A DNA stretch of 64,000 nt from Symbiodinium microadriaticum (taxonomy: Eukaryota > Sar > Dinophyceae > Suessiales > Symbiodiniaceae). Shown in pieces: positions 1 to 11,639 of this stretch. A program made the translations under genes and the position numbers. Within the stretch, counting starts at the first letter, position 1. Every line of letters begins with the position of its first letter. Under the pieces are notes generated by a model. That model had not been told where the DNA came from. It did not search any database and saw nothing but the letters and a program-made list of their open reading frames with translations. Location: NCBI GenBank assembly GCA_001939145.1, contig LSRX01000183.1, positions 554,582-618,581 of the forward strand, given 5' to 3'.

Positions 1-33
1 GTAGTAGTAGTAGTAGTGGTAGTAGTAGTACTA
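1..33. repeat. GTA trinucleotide microsatellite
   Basis: Nearly pure GTA units with one GTG interruption run to the left edge of the window, so the true length is unknown. A second, much longer GTA tract lies near 39.9-40.0 kb. Confidence 0.9.
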
Positions 34-1036
34 ACGAGCCTATCTGAGTCAGATAGGGTGTTTTTTGGATGGGGAAGGAATTTTCAAGCAAAACGAGCCT
101 ATATGAGCCAGATAGGGTGGTTTTTGGATTGGGAAGGCATTTTCAAGCAAAGCGAGCCTATCTGAGTCAGATAGGGTGTTTTTTGGATGGGGAAGGAATT
201 TTCAAGCAAAACGAGCCTATATGAGCCAGATAGGGTGGTTTTTGGATTGGGAAGGCATTTTCAAGCAAAGCGAGCCTATCTGAGTCAGATAGGGTGTTTT
301 TTGGATGGGGAAGGAATTTTCAAGCAAAACGAGCCTATATGAGCCAGATAGGGTGGTTTTTGGATTGGGAAGGCATTTTCAAGCAAAGCGAGCCTATCTG
401 AGTCAGATAGGGTGTTTTTTGGATGGGGAAGGAATTTTCAAGCAAAACGAGCCTATATGAGCCAGATAGGGTGGTTTTTGGATTGGGAAGGCATTTTCAA
501 GCAAAGCGAGCCTATCTGAGTCAGATAGGGTGTTTTTTGGATGGGGAAGGAATTTTCAAGCAAAACGAGCCTATATGAGCCAGATAGGGTGGTTTTTGGA
601 TTGGGAAGGCATTTTCAAGCAAAGCGAGCCTATCTGAGTCAGATAGGGTGTTTTTTGGATGGGGAAGGAATTTTCAAGCAAAACGAGCCTATATGAGCCA
701 GATAGGGTGGTTTTTGGATTGGGAAGGCATTTTCAAGCAAAGCGAGCCTATCTGAGTCAGATAGGGTGTTTTTTGGATGGGGAAGGAATTTTCAAGCAAA
801 ACGAGCCTATATGAGCCAGATAGGGTGGTTTTTGGATTGGGAAGGCATTTTCAAGCAAAGCGAGCCTATCTGAGTCAGATAGGGTGTTTTTTGGATGGGG
901 AAGGAATTTTCAAGCAAAACGAGCCTATATGAGCCAGATAGGGTGGTTTTTGGATTGGGAAGGCATTTTCAAGCAAAGCGAGCCTATCTGAGCCAGATAG
1001 GGTGTTTTTTGGATTGGGAAGGCATTTTCAAGCAAA
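34..1036. repeat. Tandem array: 17 copies of a 59-bp monomer (118-bp dimer)
   Basis: Monomers begin at 34, 93, 152, 211 and so on, with an exact 59-bp period; 17 x 59 = 1003 bp. Two types alternate: type A carries the 19-bp palindrome CCTATCTGAGTCAGATAGG, type B carries the imperfect version CCTATATGAGCCAGATAGG. They form a 118-bp higher-order dimer. The last monomer is mixed, with an A-like stem and B-like flank, followed by a truncated start of another at 1037. The unit is not a multiple of three and gives no long reading frame, so I read it as a satellite. Confidence 0.95.
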
Positions 1037-1390
1037 ACGAGCCATACACAGAGCAATAAGGGGCCAAGGGCTAGGTCGCTAAATTGGCTTAATTTGGGAC
1101 GGCTGCGGTCGCTAATTTCGGAGATTTTCGAGGTGACGTCGCGTGACGTCGCTATAATTTGCGCAGCATGGATGCACTGGCCAGTGGATGCCTTGGTAGC
1201 TTGATGCGGACCTGAGAGATAGAGAAAGCGGGGCAAACGAGGGTGATGGAGCCAACATGTAGGTGACTGTAGGTTGCAAAGAGCTCTGGTGTGGTGGCAG
1301 AGCAGGATGAGCGGAACTTAAGGGGAAGAAAGCTCCACTGGAGTAGCAATTCGATACATCATGCTGTCACCCACCTGTTGACTCTAGCTT

Positions 1391-1588
1391 TTGGGGTGGA
1401 GCAGCCATACTGTATCCATCTCGGGTGTCACGACAAACTTTTTGAACGACCCTGTGCCCGAAACGCTGGTCACATTCGTCGTCATGATGTTTCCAAGTGC
1501 TGCAGCCAATCCTGCTTCTGTTCGTCTCGCTGATGTGCTTCGACTTGTGACAGAATGGCGGCACTGCACCGCGGGTCTTCAAGTCTGA
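1391..1588 (+). CDS. Possible exon, unknown protein
   Basis: A 65-codon frame, moderately hydrophobic (residues such as FVVMMFPSAAANPASVRLADV), with no telomere-like words inside it. Other frames on both strands are also open here, so openness alone is weak evidence. No family recognised and no clear splice sites assigned. Confidence 0.2.
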   Translation: MGWSSHTVSISGVTTNFLNDPVPETLVTFVVMMFPSAAANPASVRLADVLRLVTEWRHCTAGLQV

Positions 1589-1847
1589 CGATCGCAACAA
1601 CCCAAGTAGTCCCCACTCCACAGACCCCCGAAGTTTCGAAACGTCTCAAGTCTAAAGTTACATCTCTCCACACATAAGGTATATAGCTACATCTCCACAC
1701 ATAAGCCTTACAAAGAGCCTCGACCTTGATCTGAGACTCGGGCGCCACCGAGGAGCGCGATCTTCTTGCCTGCTGCAATCGGAAGCACCGGCTGGCCTCG
1801 CGCTGTCGGCCGCTGCTTGCCGCTTTTAGGGTTTTTTGGGGTTTAGG

Positions 1848-1925
1848 GCCTCTATCTATCTATCCATCTATCTATCTATCTATCTATCTGTCTATATTAT
1901 GTATATATATAGATAGATAGTTAGT
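1848..1925. repeat. (TATC)n / TA microsatellite
   Basis: TATC units on the + strand pass through a TATA stretch into GATA units, so the tract has inverted symmetry and could fold on itself. Confidence 0.85.
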
Positions 1926-2379
1926 TAGGATATCCAGTTTAGGCGCGTGGTTATAGGGGCTGGGCTCCAGGGCTGTGAAAATGTCTCTGATCGGGTGATG
2001 CACGTCTAGTTGAATCGGTTTCAGCTTTCCTAAACGTATGACCTCAAAATCCTTAAGACTTGAAGTTCCCACCACCATCCTATACACAAAAAAAGATACC
2101 GCCTCAAAGGAACACGACCACCCCAAACATTCGAGTCCACAAGGGGGCCGAAGACAACAAATCCTGGACTCCGACTTCCCACATCGAACTGCCCATCCCA
2201 GGCCCTCAGAGGTGAACAGGCTTCCCATATTCAGGCCCCCAAGCTCTTCCAAAACTGAATACCTGCTTGGAAAAAGCCTACCGATGTTGGGTGAGATTGT
2301 GAGATGAGCCAGCTTCTGAGCTGTCAAAAGGAACAGGTTGAGGCGGTTCAACGGAATAAGTTTTAGGTGGCGTGGCCGC

Positions 2380-3600
2380 CTTTGAAGGGCTCCGGCGAAG
2401 GCCTCAGATGGCCCTGGAGGTCGGGCTCGAAACCCTGAACCCCGAAACCCAAATTAGGGCTTAGGATTTAGAGTTTAGGGGTTTAGGGGTTTAGGGGTTT
2501 AGGGTTCAGGGTTTGGCCTCAACCCAGCTGCAGCGCAACATCAGAGCCCCGAACCCGGACATCTGACGAGACCCGAAGCGCTAAGCCCCCAGCCCAAAGG
2601 GGCTTTATAGTCTTTTCATAGAGTTTAGGGTTTATAGGGCCCTATAGACCCCAAGCCAAAGGGTGTGTAGGGCTTGAGGCTGTTGGGATTCAGGGCCCCG
2701 GGCTGTGGGAGTCGGGCCCCACGGCGTCGTTCTTCAGAAGGACCTGAGGGTCAAGGGTGTCAGCTTCTTTGCGGTTTCAGATCAGGGCTGTAGGGTAAAA
2801 AGTCTCCGGAACTAGATAGTAGAACGTCTCATGCTCATGAAACCCTAAACCCTAAACTCATGTTTTACATCTCCAGGGCTTTGGGGTTTAGAGCTGCAAA
2901 GTTGAGGCTTTGGAGCCTAGGGTTGGAATGTTGGGACCCCTTTGTCAACAAGTAGTCGAAAAGAACCAAGGCCGGAGCACACAAGATAATGGAGGGGTCC
3001 TGATAATTAGAGTAGGGTAGGGTTTTGGGCTCCTCAATACTGTAGTTAAAATGGGCTCCTATAATAGTAACGAGTATATGTAGGCTTGACTAGAGCCCTG
3101 TCGGAACCCTTGTAGTAACTAGTATAGTGATAAGAAGGAAGGCCTAAGGAAGCCTATTGGTAAGTATTGAGGCTTCTAGAGTAACCCCTGAACCCTGAAG
3201 CCCCAAGACCCTCCCCCTAGGCCATAGAACCCGAAACCCTACATGGCCAAACACCAGAACTCTAAATCTGACTCTAAAGCACTCAAAACCCGAAATTCCT
3301 CATCCTCAAAAGGTCTAAACCATAGAGCGCCAAAGCCCTACACACCGAAGGAACGAAGGTCTCTAGCGATTTCATGCCTTTAGAGCCGTAAGCTTCTGCG
3401 GGAAAGGTCGTCGAAGGCTTCATTCTTGTAGTGTCTAAGGCGGTTTTTAGACCTTCAGTTGTCTCCTTTTGTTTACGTGTCAGGGCTTCAGGACTCGCGG
3501 TGTCCAGGTTTTAGGCCCTTCGCGCTTTGAGGTATGTTGACCTTTAAGGCACGGGGTTTCTAAGGGCTTGGTTTATTGCGTTGGAAGCTTTGGGACTATA
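2380..3600. other. Non-coding stretch with telomere-like words
   Basis: Contains repeated variants of TTTAGGG (for example around 2460-2515) and CCCTAAA (around 2840-2860 and 3180-3300) and no supportable exon. Confidence 0.6.
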
Positions 3601-3614
3601 GGGTCATGGGCTGA

Positions 3615-4082
3615 GTGATGACCGAGGAGAATCCAAACAGAAACACTTATAGCTTACTCCCGCACACCCTCTGCATGCCCATGAGAACTTCAGCAACCGG
3701 AATACAACCTGATAAAGCCCGCCGACAAGAAGAAGTCAAAACAAAAAGGCTCGGGCCGCGCCACGGGCAGCCAGCTTGCGCGCCTGGGGTGGGGACTGAC
3801 GGTTTTGGAGCTCCAGTGTTCATGTCCGAAAAGAATGCGCAGGACAAGGGGGTCTCAAGTATCGCCGACGACAACGACGACTGCACTGCTGCTACCACTG
3901 CCACACTGCCACCAGTGCCACTGCGCCGTTGCCACGAATACTGGTTACTATGGCTACTACTCTACGAAGTCACCGTGACACGTCCGGGTCTTGCAGAGTC
4001 CGCTTGCAGACTGCAGCAGCCCAATACCCCCCTTCTTTCTGGGGCTTTGGGGATTGGAAGGTCTCAGGTTTCTGAGATGTAA
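3615..4082 (+). CDS. Possible exon, unknown protein
   Basis: A 155-codon open frame. The central part is charged (…RRQEEVKTKRLG…, …SEKNAQDKGVSS…DDNDD) and is followed by an ACTGCCAC-rich low-complexity stretch and a hydrophobic segment. The last codons run into telomere-like sequence, so the real exon would end earlier. An overlapping minus-strand frame (3647-3904) is also open and cysteine-containing; I cannot decide between them. Confidence 0.22.
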   Translation: MMTEENPNRNTYSLLPHTLCMPMRTSATGIQPDKARRQEEVKTKRLGPRHGQPACAPGVGTDGFGAPVFMSEKNAQDKGVSSIADDNDDCTAATTATLPPVPLRRCHEYWLLWLLLYEVTVTRPGLAESACRLQQPNTPLLSGALGIGRSQVSEM

Positions 4083-4179
4083 GGTCTCGGGTTTAGAGTT
4101 TAAACAAGAAATTCAGACTGTGAGGCCCAGGGTTGAAAAAGGGCGCGGAGGCTTAGGATTTAGTACGTCATAACAGAGA

Positions 4180-5340
4180 CACCCTACATACAGGCAGCAC
4201 GATTTTAGCTCTCCAGATAAACCCTAACAACCGCCTCCTGAACCCGAAATACCAAAACAGCCGCACACCTCAAAGAACTCTACGCCCTACCTGCCAAACA
4301 CCCAAACCTCCTGCGGTTTTTTGGCAGGAGGCCTCAACCCAAATCCGAAACCCCTGACCTAGGAACCGTAAACCCAATGCCCCACACCTCTGAGCTTCCT
4401 ACACCCACGAGCTCTTCGTTTATGGCATGGTTGTACTAGGACTATAACGGGATGCTATGATGTGTTGTAGTGTCATGTTGACATATCAATCGCAACTACC
4501 CAACCCCTACATTATACTACTCAGGTGCCGAGGACCCGACTAAGTCCACATGAGAGGGACTCGTCGCGACGGCATCTTAGCTTTGAGCGCGTTCAAAACA
4601 AGTTTGGCTAGTTCATGTAGAGGCCTTAATCATAAGATTTGGGTTTGGGAGGTACGGTACATTCATAAATAAGGACCCCCTCCAAACCAAGAGTGCGGAA
4701 GGTAATTAGACTGATTAGCAGCGGGACGAAGAAGCAGCACAGGTTCGTTTGGGTTCCGGGTTTTCTGTCGGGACGACGGGCAGGACGGTCTAGGAATAGT
4801 ATTATGTAAAGGGCCTATAGGGTTTAAGGTTCTCGTAATGGTAGGCGTAGGGTTTCATCAGCTAGCTGTTATGCTTAGCCGCGTAGCCCAAAGAGCAACA
4901 TCCTGGGATTTTACAAGGGCTTCTCACCTTTCTAGAGCTATACATAAACAAACCTGTCAAGGTTGTCAATGGCTGCACAAAGGCTTTGGAAAGTTGAGGG
5001 TTGCCGCAAGCCGATACGCGACGATGCTTTCGTTTAGGAGTTGGGATGTAAGGCGGGCGCGAAATTGTAAGCTGTGAAATTGTAAGCTGAGAAACCCAAC
5101 TTCACAACTTCCAAAGACCTGAAGCCACCCAACAGCCTCCCTAATCATCCCAATCGTGGCGTCCAACAGATGAAAAGCTCCAACATACACCCTGGCCTGG
5201 CAGACTCTAGCAAAGCGTGGAAGATAGTCTTTGAATGGCCATCGGGATACTTTACAAGGGACCCTCGTTTCAGGCATATTGGAAAAGGGGCTTGGCGGGG
5301 GGGTGTTTACTCCAACTATATCAAGAAAATTTACAGGATA
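4180..5340. other. Non-coding stretch
   Basis: Degenerate CCCTAAA/CCCGAAA words (4200-4400) and unique sequence. Short open frames at 4838-5077 (+) and 4966-5277 (-) overlap on opposite strands and show nothing recognisable. Confidence 0.5.
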
Positions 5341-5341
5341 A

Positions 5342-5698
5342 GATTACCAGAGGCTCCATAGCAGTTCCCTTTTGGGATTACCTTATAGGATCCTAAATAT
5401 AAACCACCTACTATGGAGCCTAGGGGCAATTAGTAGTCGTAGTCATTCAGGCCTGAACCCGGAACACCAAACGCTTGTCCGAGGCGAGGTGCGATACAGC
5501 TTCTCAGCACAATTGCAGCCCACCTTTGCAAGCGGCTTGCGCCCGATTCCCCGACAGACCCTGTCCCTTGAAGCTAAATCGCCCAAAGTGGGGGGCGGGT
5601 CTAGGCTTGATATGGGCACCGGATCAATATACCAATATTTTCTCGGGCATCCCAGGCTATGTCACAAGGAAAACACTTATAAAGGGTTTAGAGCCTAG
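5342..5698 (+). CDS. Open frame running through a foldback element
   Basis: A 118-codon open stretch begins right after a TAA, without an ATG, passes through foldback A1 (reading …LLGLPYRILNI…) and continues well past it to TAG at 5696-5698. The GLPYRILNI frame is also open in the other five copies of this foldback family. Whether it is translated is unknown. It may be an exonised element or simply a frame the repeat keeps open. Confidence 0.25.
   Translation, partial: DYQRLHSSSLLGLPYRILNINHLLWSLGAISSRSHSGLNPEHQTLVRGEVRYSFSAQLQPTFASGLRPIPRQTLSLEAKSPKVGGGSRLDMGTGSIYQYFLGHPRLCHKENTYKGFRA
5352..5420. mobile_element. Foldback element A1
   Basis: Terminal arms GGCTCCATAG (5352-5361) and CTATGGAGCC (5411-5420) are perfect inverted repeats. 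The loop GGATTACCTTATAGGATCC is shared with A2-A6 at 15.7, 37.7, 44.2, 50.2 and 50.7 kb. The inner arms are degenerate while the outer arms pair perfectly. MITE-like by size and structure; no transposase is seen. Confidence 0.7.
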
Positions 5699-6154
5699 TC
5701 AAAGGCGTTACACCTCACCTACCTTAAAACCCATTCCAATAAACAGCTCACCCCCTCTACTGCATTGTGCCACTACATACATCGTCGGACAGACCCGGCC
5801 CAGTTCTTCACAGCCCGGGCCTGTAAGGGCACCAAAGAATGAACAAGATCTCATGCTGTAAGCAGCAGCTCCGAAAACGTTGAACTCCAAGCCGCAAAGG
5901 GCCACAAAAACCTCTAACCCTGCCGCCCAAAATCTTAAGCTTGAAACCCTCACGCTTGGAAAGCCCTAAAGCCCTAAGCAATCTCAAACCCTAAACCCCT
6001 CGAATGAAGCCCCAAACCCTACTTCAACCCTAAAGCCCGAGACCCATGTCCAGAGCCCCAAATGCCGCAACCCTGCGACCGCTATCTGGAGGGGAAAAGC
6101 TGATCTAAAGGCCAACCTTTAAGGCTTTAAGGCTATAAAGAGGTTGTTATAGTT

Positions 6155-6174
6155 CCCCCCCCCCAAAAAAAAAA
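6155..6174. repeat. C10A10 homopolymer junction
   Basis: Ten C followed directly by ten A. A C16A10 tract occurs at 19442-19467. Confidence 0.9.
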
Positions 6175-7538
6175 GTGCAAGGTTGCCTGAAGTAAAGGTT
6201 AGCCTGAAGGTTCTACAAGGATTACCCTATCCCAACACAGCTTAATTTTTGTTTTAACTACTCGACTACGCGAATGAGAAAACTGGAGGGCTGAGGTCAG
6301 TGCACGACAGTCCTTGGAAGCAGGGCTGGCTGGCGATAGGCTTCGGGGTTCAGTTTTTACGGGTGAAGATTGATCGGGTGATGGGTTTTTGAAGCGTTTG
6401 GAGGGCTTGAGATGAAGTGTTTAAGGTTTTGCTTTTGTGTTACAGTTGAATTAAACATCCAGATGCTGCGCGAAATGCTAACCTGATCTATATCAGATCC
6501 TAAACCCGGTCTAGACATCTTTCACGCGGGCTTGGGTGAGCGGCAGCGCTAGCAGGATGAATCAGAGCAGTTGTAGTAACGAACTTGTCGTCGTCGCTTG
6601 TTTGTTGTGGTAGTTGCAGTGGCAAGGTCGTGATGTGTCTTGGTTCGGATGGGTGTTGGGTGACCAGCTGCCAAATCTCTGAAGGTTGGGGTTCAGGGCT
6701 TTGGGTTTAAGGCTGGTTTTTGGCTTCAGTATGGTTCAGGGTTCCCCGAACTGTGGTTACAAGATCTCCTTTGCCGGAGGAAGGCACCTCTAACTACGAC
6801 AAACCTACAGTACTCAGGTGCAGAGCGCGGAGCAAGGTTTGTGGATTGAGGGGGAGCACATTTCAACAATTCAAAGGTGTTCTGAACGAAATTCCAAGCG
6901 AGCTGCCGCAAATCATCTACACCCAACACTGAGCTAAACCCGTAATTCACGCTGACACTTCGTGAATCCTCAAGAATATCTTACAGCTTAGGGATTAGCT
7001 TCAGCCGGAGTTTGCCAGCAATCAACAGCATGTGGAGCAAGTCAGCCACATGCTTATCCATAGACTGATACTTACAAGTCTCGGCAAAAGCCAAGACTCT
7101 AGGCCCAAAACAATAACAATAACAGTCTCCAGAGTCTTGGCATACACACAGGCCAAACCCGAAAAGCCTGCCCCGTGCACCCACTAATGAAAGCTACAAA
7201 TACAACAACACTCGAAGACCAGGGTAGTTACTGCAAGGTCAGCCAAGCACCACCCAGGCGCAACAAGTCCCAAACTCTCAGCCCAGCCTGTAGCCTCAAA
7301 ACCTACTTTCTTCAGGGGCGACAATTTTGACACACCCATAACACGGAAAAAAAAACCCACAAAGACGATGCTTCTGTACCGGAGACGGCCGAATTCCCAA
7401 GCCCCCGGACATCTGCCGGCAAGTTGGACCAGGCTCCCGAGCCTCGGCATCTCACTCTCGATGGGTTTAGGGATTAGGGTTTACAGGGGTTTAGGGTTTA
7501 GGGTGGCTCTACATTGTTTTGGGGTTCAGGGGTTTACT

Positions 7539-7656
7539 GGGCTCTTGTTTAAGGGGTTTTAGTTTAAGTTACTATAGTAAGGAAACCATAATATTTACCC
7601 AAACTCCCAGGGGGCTCTTGTTTAAGGGCTGTATTTTAAGTTGCTATAGTAAGAGG
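7539..7656. repeat. Direct repeat, 73-bp spacing
   Basis: GGGCTCTTGTTTAAGGG followed by a TTTAAGTTxCTATAGTAAG block occurs at 7539 and again at 7612. The flanking phrase CTCTACAT…GTTTGGGGTTCAGGG also occurs on both sides (about 7507 and 7678), suggesting a larger decayed duplication. Confidence 0.75.
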
Positions 7657-9666
7657 CCAGTTTAGGGATTAGGGTGCTCTACATGGGTTTGGGGTTCAGG
7701 GTGCTCTAAAGGGATATATTGCGTGTTCTGTACTGTCGGATCCCTAGACCCTACAACCCCAAAGCTTCAGGTGCGTCTTCTTTCGCAAACAAACAAGCCT
7801 GAGATCCTCCGTGAACTCAAGAACCTTTCCTGGATCCTGTTAACACCCACCTTTTCGGGGTTCCTTGTCATGCTTCTTTTTTCGTACAAGTCCTTAAAAA
7901 AACATAGGTTATTTTGGGGCCCAAGTCAGCGCCAGCTCGAAAAAAAAACCCACTCACCGCCGGACAGTCGGGAAGTCCCAAGGCCGTGGCGACTCATACC
8001 CACCAGGATGCGCTCAACCATCTCGTCTCGACCTTGGGCATACGCACTTCTTGAATTACACATAAGAGGCCAAAAGGCAGGGCAGCCTCCTTAAGAGGTT
8101 GGCCCGTTGGCCCTGCTGTTCAGGTGTCCTCTGTCCTGTTTCGAAGCCTCGCAGGAACGGAGGCTTGAGGTTTAGGGTTGCGGGGCCCGCGCTCGGACAA
8201 GCGTGCGCGGCCGGTTGTGGTAAAACACCTCCAAAACTATTCCGACTATTCAAGAATCAAGTGAGCAAGGTTTAGGTTTACGTTGTCCTCACGGCTTACT
8301 CTGGGTGGATGTATGGGCCGAGACGGCTTTGGAGACAACTGTCCAAGAAGGACAAAGGCATCAGACACAAACCGATGACTGAAACCCAACCTGTATAACC
8401 CCTGAACTCAACTCTTCATCAACCGGACCCCAAGAACCGACATTTTTCAGAATCCTGATCCACGAAACCCCCTTTTCCTAAACTCCTAGGCCTGATCGGT
8501 AGCTCTAAGCTCCCGGCGCAGCTCAGGCACAGCATTCTCGAGCTTCGGCCTTGGTAAGTCTACTGCGTGTTCAACTCATTAACGGAATCTTGCGCTACCA
8601 CCCCCTACCATGTGGGGCTTCTGGAGTTCTGGCCTTTAATTTAAAGATGTTTAGACTTCAGTGTAGTGTTCAGGCGTTGCACAGTTCCCCAAGTCTCAAG
8701 TTACAAGTCATAGTATCTCTTAGACTAGTACCCTTAAAAAATCCTTATAGAGCCTTGGTAGTACCGTTATAGATCGTGCAACGTAAAAGAAAGAAGCCAA
8801 GGCCCTGAGTTGCGGTCGTTTTGGAGCACCCAAGCAGCCGCAGCTTCGTCGGAGTTGTCTTGCGGAGGGAGAGCTCCCTCTGGTGATTTTTGGTGGGCTC
8901 CCTTGCTTTGGGCTTGTGGCCTTTATGAGGCTCAAGGCTTAGAGGGGTCGTATTTCTCGTCTTGACTAGGAGCCCGTTAGTCCTCAACCGTACTAAGCAT
9001 GGCATAGGGCTCCCTTGCACGTGTAAGGGAAGCTAGTCTGACTTTGGTACCCATGAAACCAATCTAGGCTTGACCATTGCGGCGTTTGTTGCACTTGTTG
9101 CTCTTACTTTGTGCATGTGCCACACCCCATATCGATCCTGCAGGCTGGCCCCTTTCAAGTCTTGCTGCTATCTTTTTCTAGGGGCTGAGTACCCTAGCGC
9201 TAGAAAGGTGAACCCCTTTAATTATAGTAGGGTTCCGAAATTCTAAATATCTTGTAGGCAGATGAGAGGGATCCTGTGTGTGGGAACCCCTACATCGATG
9301 CCGGAGATCCCACTTGATGCCCTATGCCTACATGCCCTCAGAAAAGCATTGAGGGCCAGAAATCTTCGAGGTGATCGCGAGAGTCGTCGGTCGGGGCCGG
9401 TGTGCCGGCGAGGTGGCAACCCTACCTGTAGCCTAAGGGTTTAGGATGAGGACTTATCGGATGAAGGTGTCTCTAGGATTCTTGCCCTGAAAACCCCAGC
9501 ATTAAAATGTCAAAGCCAAAGCTCATAGAGTTGAAATACAAATCCGAGGTCCTAGACCCCCTGAACTTGACAATGAATTGTAAGCCGCAGATGTCCAAGA
9601 GCGTCGGATTTTGAATTAATGTTACGCTTTGGGCTCATCACGGGTTTAGGGCCTGCACAGTAAAGT

Positions 9667-10235
9667 GTGCAGGGGTTTAGGGTAATAGGGCTTTTTTGGC
9701 ACTCACACTCGGACAAGCCTGGCAAGCTCTGTAGCGATGCTACATTAGGGCTTAGGGTTCAGGGTTGGGGGATGGAAATGGTTTTAGCAGCACAAGAAAT
9801 CGAAACACGTCTACATTGTGAACAGCGACTGCCCGTAGAGTTTACTGCAAACGATCCCCCCGAGCCCCAAGCCTATCTATTGCAGCTCGCTGCAGCTGTT
9901 GCGTTTAGGTTCCTGCTTACGACAGATACAGAACCCAAAAATACCAAAAGTCCCTCCAAGAGACCAATACTCGAAAAAGAGCTCCACAAGGACAGGAGTA
10001 CAGGCTCTCAGCGTGGGAAAGGGCTAAGGAACTGTGTGCGAAGGCCGTAAACCTTAGCGCTTACTGCCTCGATCGCCACATGTCGGCACAGGCCACATTA
10101 ATGCCACACGTTCAGCGCTTGCATGCACAGGCGCTGGCTGGAGTCGACACGCTTCTGCCCACAGGGTCGTCTCTTGACTTGCTTGGGGCTTGTGGGATCA
10201 GATATCTGTTCGGGGTTGGGGCCTGGGCTTTGTAG
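9667..10235 (+). CDS. Possible coding region, two overlapping frames
   Basis: One frame is open from 9667 to 10050; its second half is protein-like (for example PVEFTANDPPEPQAYLLQL). A second frame is open from 9909, right after GCGTTTAG (a possible 3' splice site), to TAG at 10233-10235, 108 codons without an initial ATG, charged and telomere-word free (…YRLSAWERAKELCAKAV…). They could be one exon read in either frame, or two exons. No family recognised. Confidence 0.3.
9700..9745 (+). repeat. Dispersed motif CTCACACTCGGACAAGCC, copy 1
   Basis: Copies at 9700, 28307, 33581 and 40133 share CTCACA(A)CTCGGACAAGCC(T/A)GGC or a close variant. Copies 1 and 2 are alike over about 45 bp including the downstream CTCTGTAGC/GTCTGCAGC. 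A shorter CGCTCGGACAAGCG lies at about 8190. Confidence 0.75.
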
Positions 10236-10981
10236 TCTTATAGTGTTTGGGACCGCTCAATCCAAATGTCCACTCTAACCCTGAATCAGCTTTCTTCTTC
10301 CCAACATCCCTCTACACTTTTGTTCAGCAAGTCACTAACGGATGCTTGCTGACACGGCATACCTTGGCGTAACTGCTTAAACACAGTTCAGAATTAAAAC
10401 TTATAAGTCCCCAGCTGACAAGCTTTCGGGTGGAGCCTTTTGGTCGTGCGCCCTCGTCTGCCTTAGCCCATGTCTATAGGTCCCAGACGAGCTGTGCTCA
10501 ACAAAACGGGCGAAGGGCCGAGACAAATTCAACTCCCCCCCCAGCAACAACTGATTCGGGTTGGAGTCCGACAATCCCACCTAGGGCCCCTTTTTGAACT
10601 GTAGTAGGATTTTATTATGATATAACCCGCAATGTAGGAGGCAGCGTCGGCTACCAGCATCAAGCCCTTTCAGTGCCAAAGGCAAGCGCCTGACCCTGGC
10701 CTCTCTTCCTGCAGAAAGATTCGCAAGCTGCCGAGGCTTTAGGGGTTTAGGGTTTAGGGTCGAAGGTACAGGTTCTCAGCCTTTCCTATGCCAGGACTAG
10801 GAGGACCTTCTGTGCAAGGATTAATAGAAGATCGTCTCGCAGAGGGCATCGTGCTTGACGTCGGGACCTCGGCTGTGGCAGTGTAAGCTGAGCGTGGTAC
10901 CACCAACATGTGGGTAGTTCTCTAAACTAGGGTCGTGTGGCCTTTCGTCCGGTCCTGAAGCCCCTAGCAGAAGCGGTACCC

Positions 10982-11067
10982 CTAGTCTACCCTAACCCCC
11001 CAGGTACCTACTATATAGGGTACTAGAGCCCCAAGGGCCCTGTATAGTACCGGGGGGGTTAGGGCTA
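10982..11067. mobile_element. Foldback element D1
   Basis: Left arm CTAxxCTACCCTAACCCCCCAGGTACC pairs with right arm GGTACxxGGGGGGGTTAGGGCTAG. Related to D2 at 12.9 kb. Its outer arms contain TTAGGG/CCCTAA-like sequence. Confidence 0.65.
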
Positions 11068-11361
11068 GAGAGCTGTTGGGCCTAATGTCTGCCATTCTTG
11101 GCTCAGGGGGCCGGGGCAAGGAGCCCTCCACTTTCTCGCCAGGCCACGGTGGTCGCAATTCAGGTAACTACCATCCTCCTTGTCCATGCAGAGATAGTCG
11201 CCTGTTGCATTGAGTAGCTGCAGCGAAGCGTTCGTGGTCAGGCTCAGAACTTCAGCACAAGGTTGTGCACAATTTCGCTCTGGGCCACAGGAAGAAAACC
11301 CACGAAAGGCCGCATAGGACCGGCTAGGCTTCCAAGCGCGAAACAGCACAACTCGACACAT
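11065..11361 (-). CDS. Possible cysteine-rich exon
   Basis: A 98-codon minus-strand frame containing an RNCAQPCAEVL segment followed by GDYLCMDKEDGSYLNC. The C…C spacing resembles the cysteine-rich module described at 41-63 kb, but the diagnostic GYxPS is absent, so membership is a guess. The end abuts foldback D1. The frame 11412-11600 lies just upstream on the same strand. Confidence 0.35.
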   Translation of the reverse strand: MCRVVLFRAWKPSRSYAAFRGFSSCGPERNCAQPCAEVLSLTTNASLQLLNATGDYLCMDKEDGSYLNCDHRGLARKWRAPCPGPLSQEWQTLGPTAL

Positions 11362-11411
11362 CAGGGCTCCAGCTTTAGCTATCCTGTACCTACCCGTAAC
11401 TCTGAGTCTCT

Positions 11412-11618
11412 TTAGCTACAGCTTAGCAGCCATGACTCCTTAACTGGTTGGTAGAACCCATACAATGGTGAGTAATTAGAGTCCCTGTACCTAAAGTCAA
11501 CTTCGAGCGCTTGGTCAGACACTGAACACTCAGCAAACCGCTGGGCAGGAGCGGCCTGCTTTTCCGGTGATGCCACCAGTGCCTTCCACCACGGATCCAT
11601 CAGCCCACTTCCAGGCGT
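11412..11618 (-). CDS. Possible exon with a good 3' splice site
   Basis: On the minus strand a pyrimidine-rich TTTTATTTCCGCTCCCAG (about 11636-11619) precedes an open frame ending at 11412 with polar, protein-like content (…SDQALEVDFRYRDSNYSPLYG…). It could be spliced to 11361-11065. No domain recognised. Confidence 0.35.
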   Translation of the reverse strand, partial: TPGSGLMDPWWKALVASPEKQAAPAQRFAECSVSDQALEVDFRYRDSNYSPLYGFYQPVKESWLLSCS

Positions 11619-11639
11619 CCTGGGAGCGGAAATAAAACC

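Larger units (their letters stand above)
5990..9250. other. Non-coding stretch, telomere-like words and small repeats
   Basis: Variants of CCCTAAA (5985-6040) and TTTAGGG (7465-7510, 7660-7710) are dispersed throughout. Short frames on both strands (for example 7184-7450 minus and 7723-8094 plus) overlap and carry no recognisable domain. I support no gene here. Confidence 0.45.
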
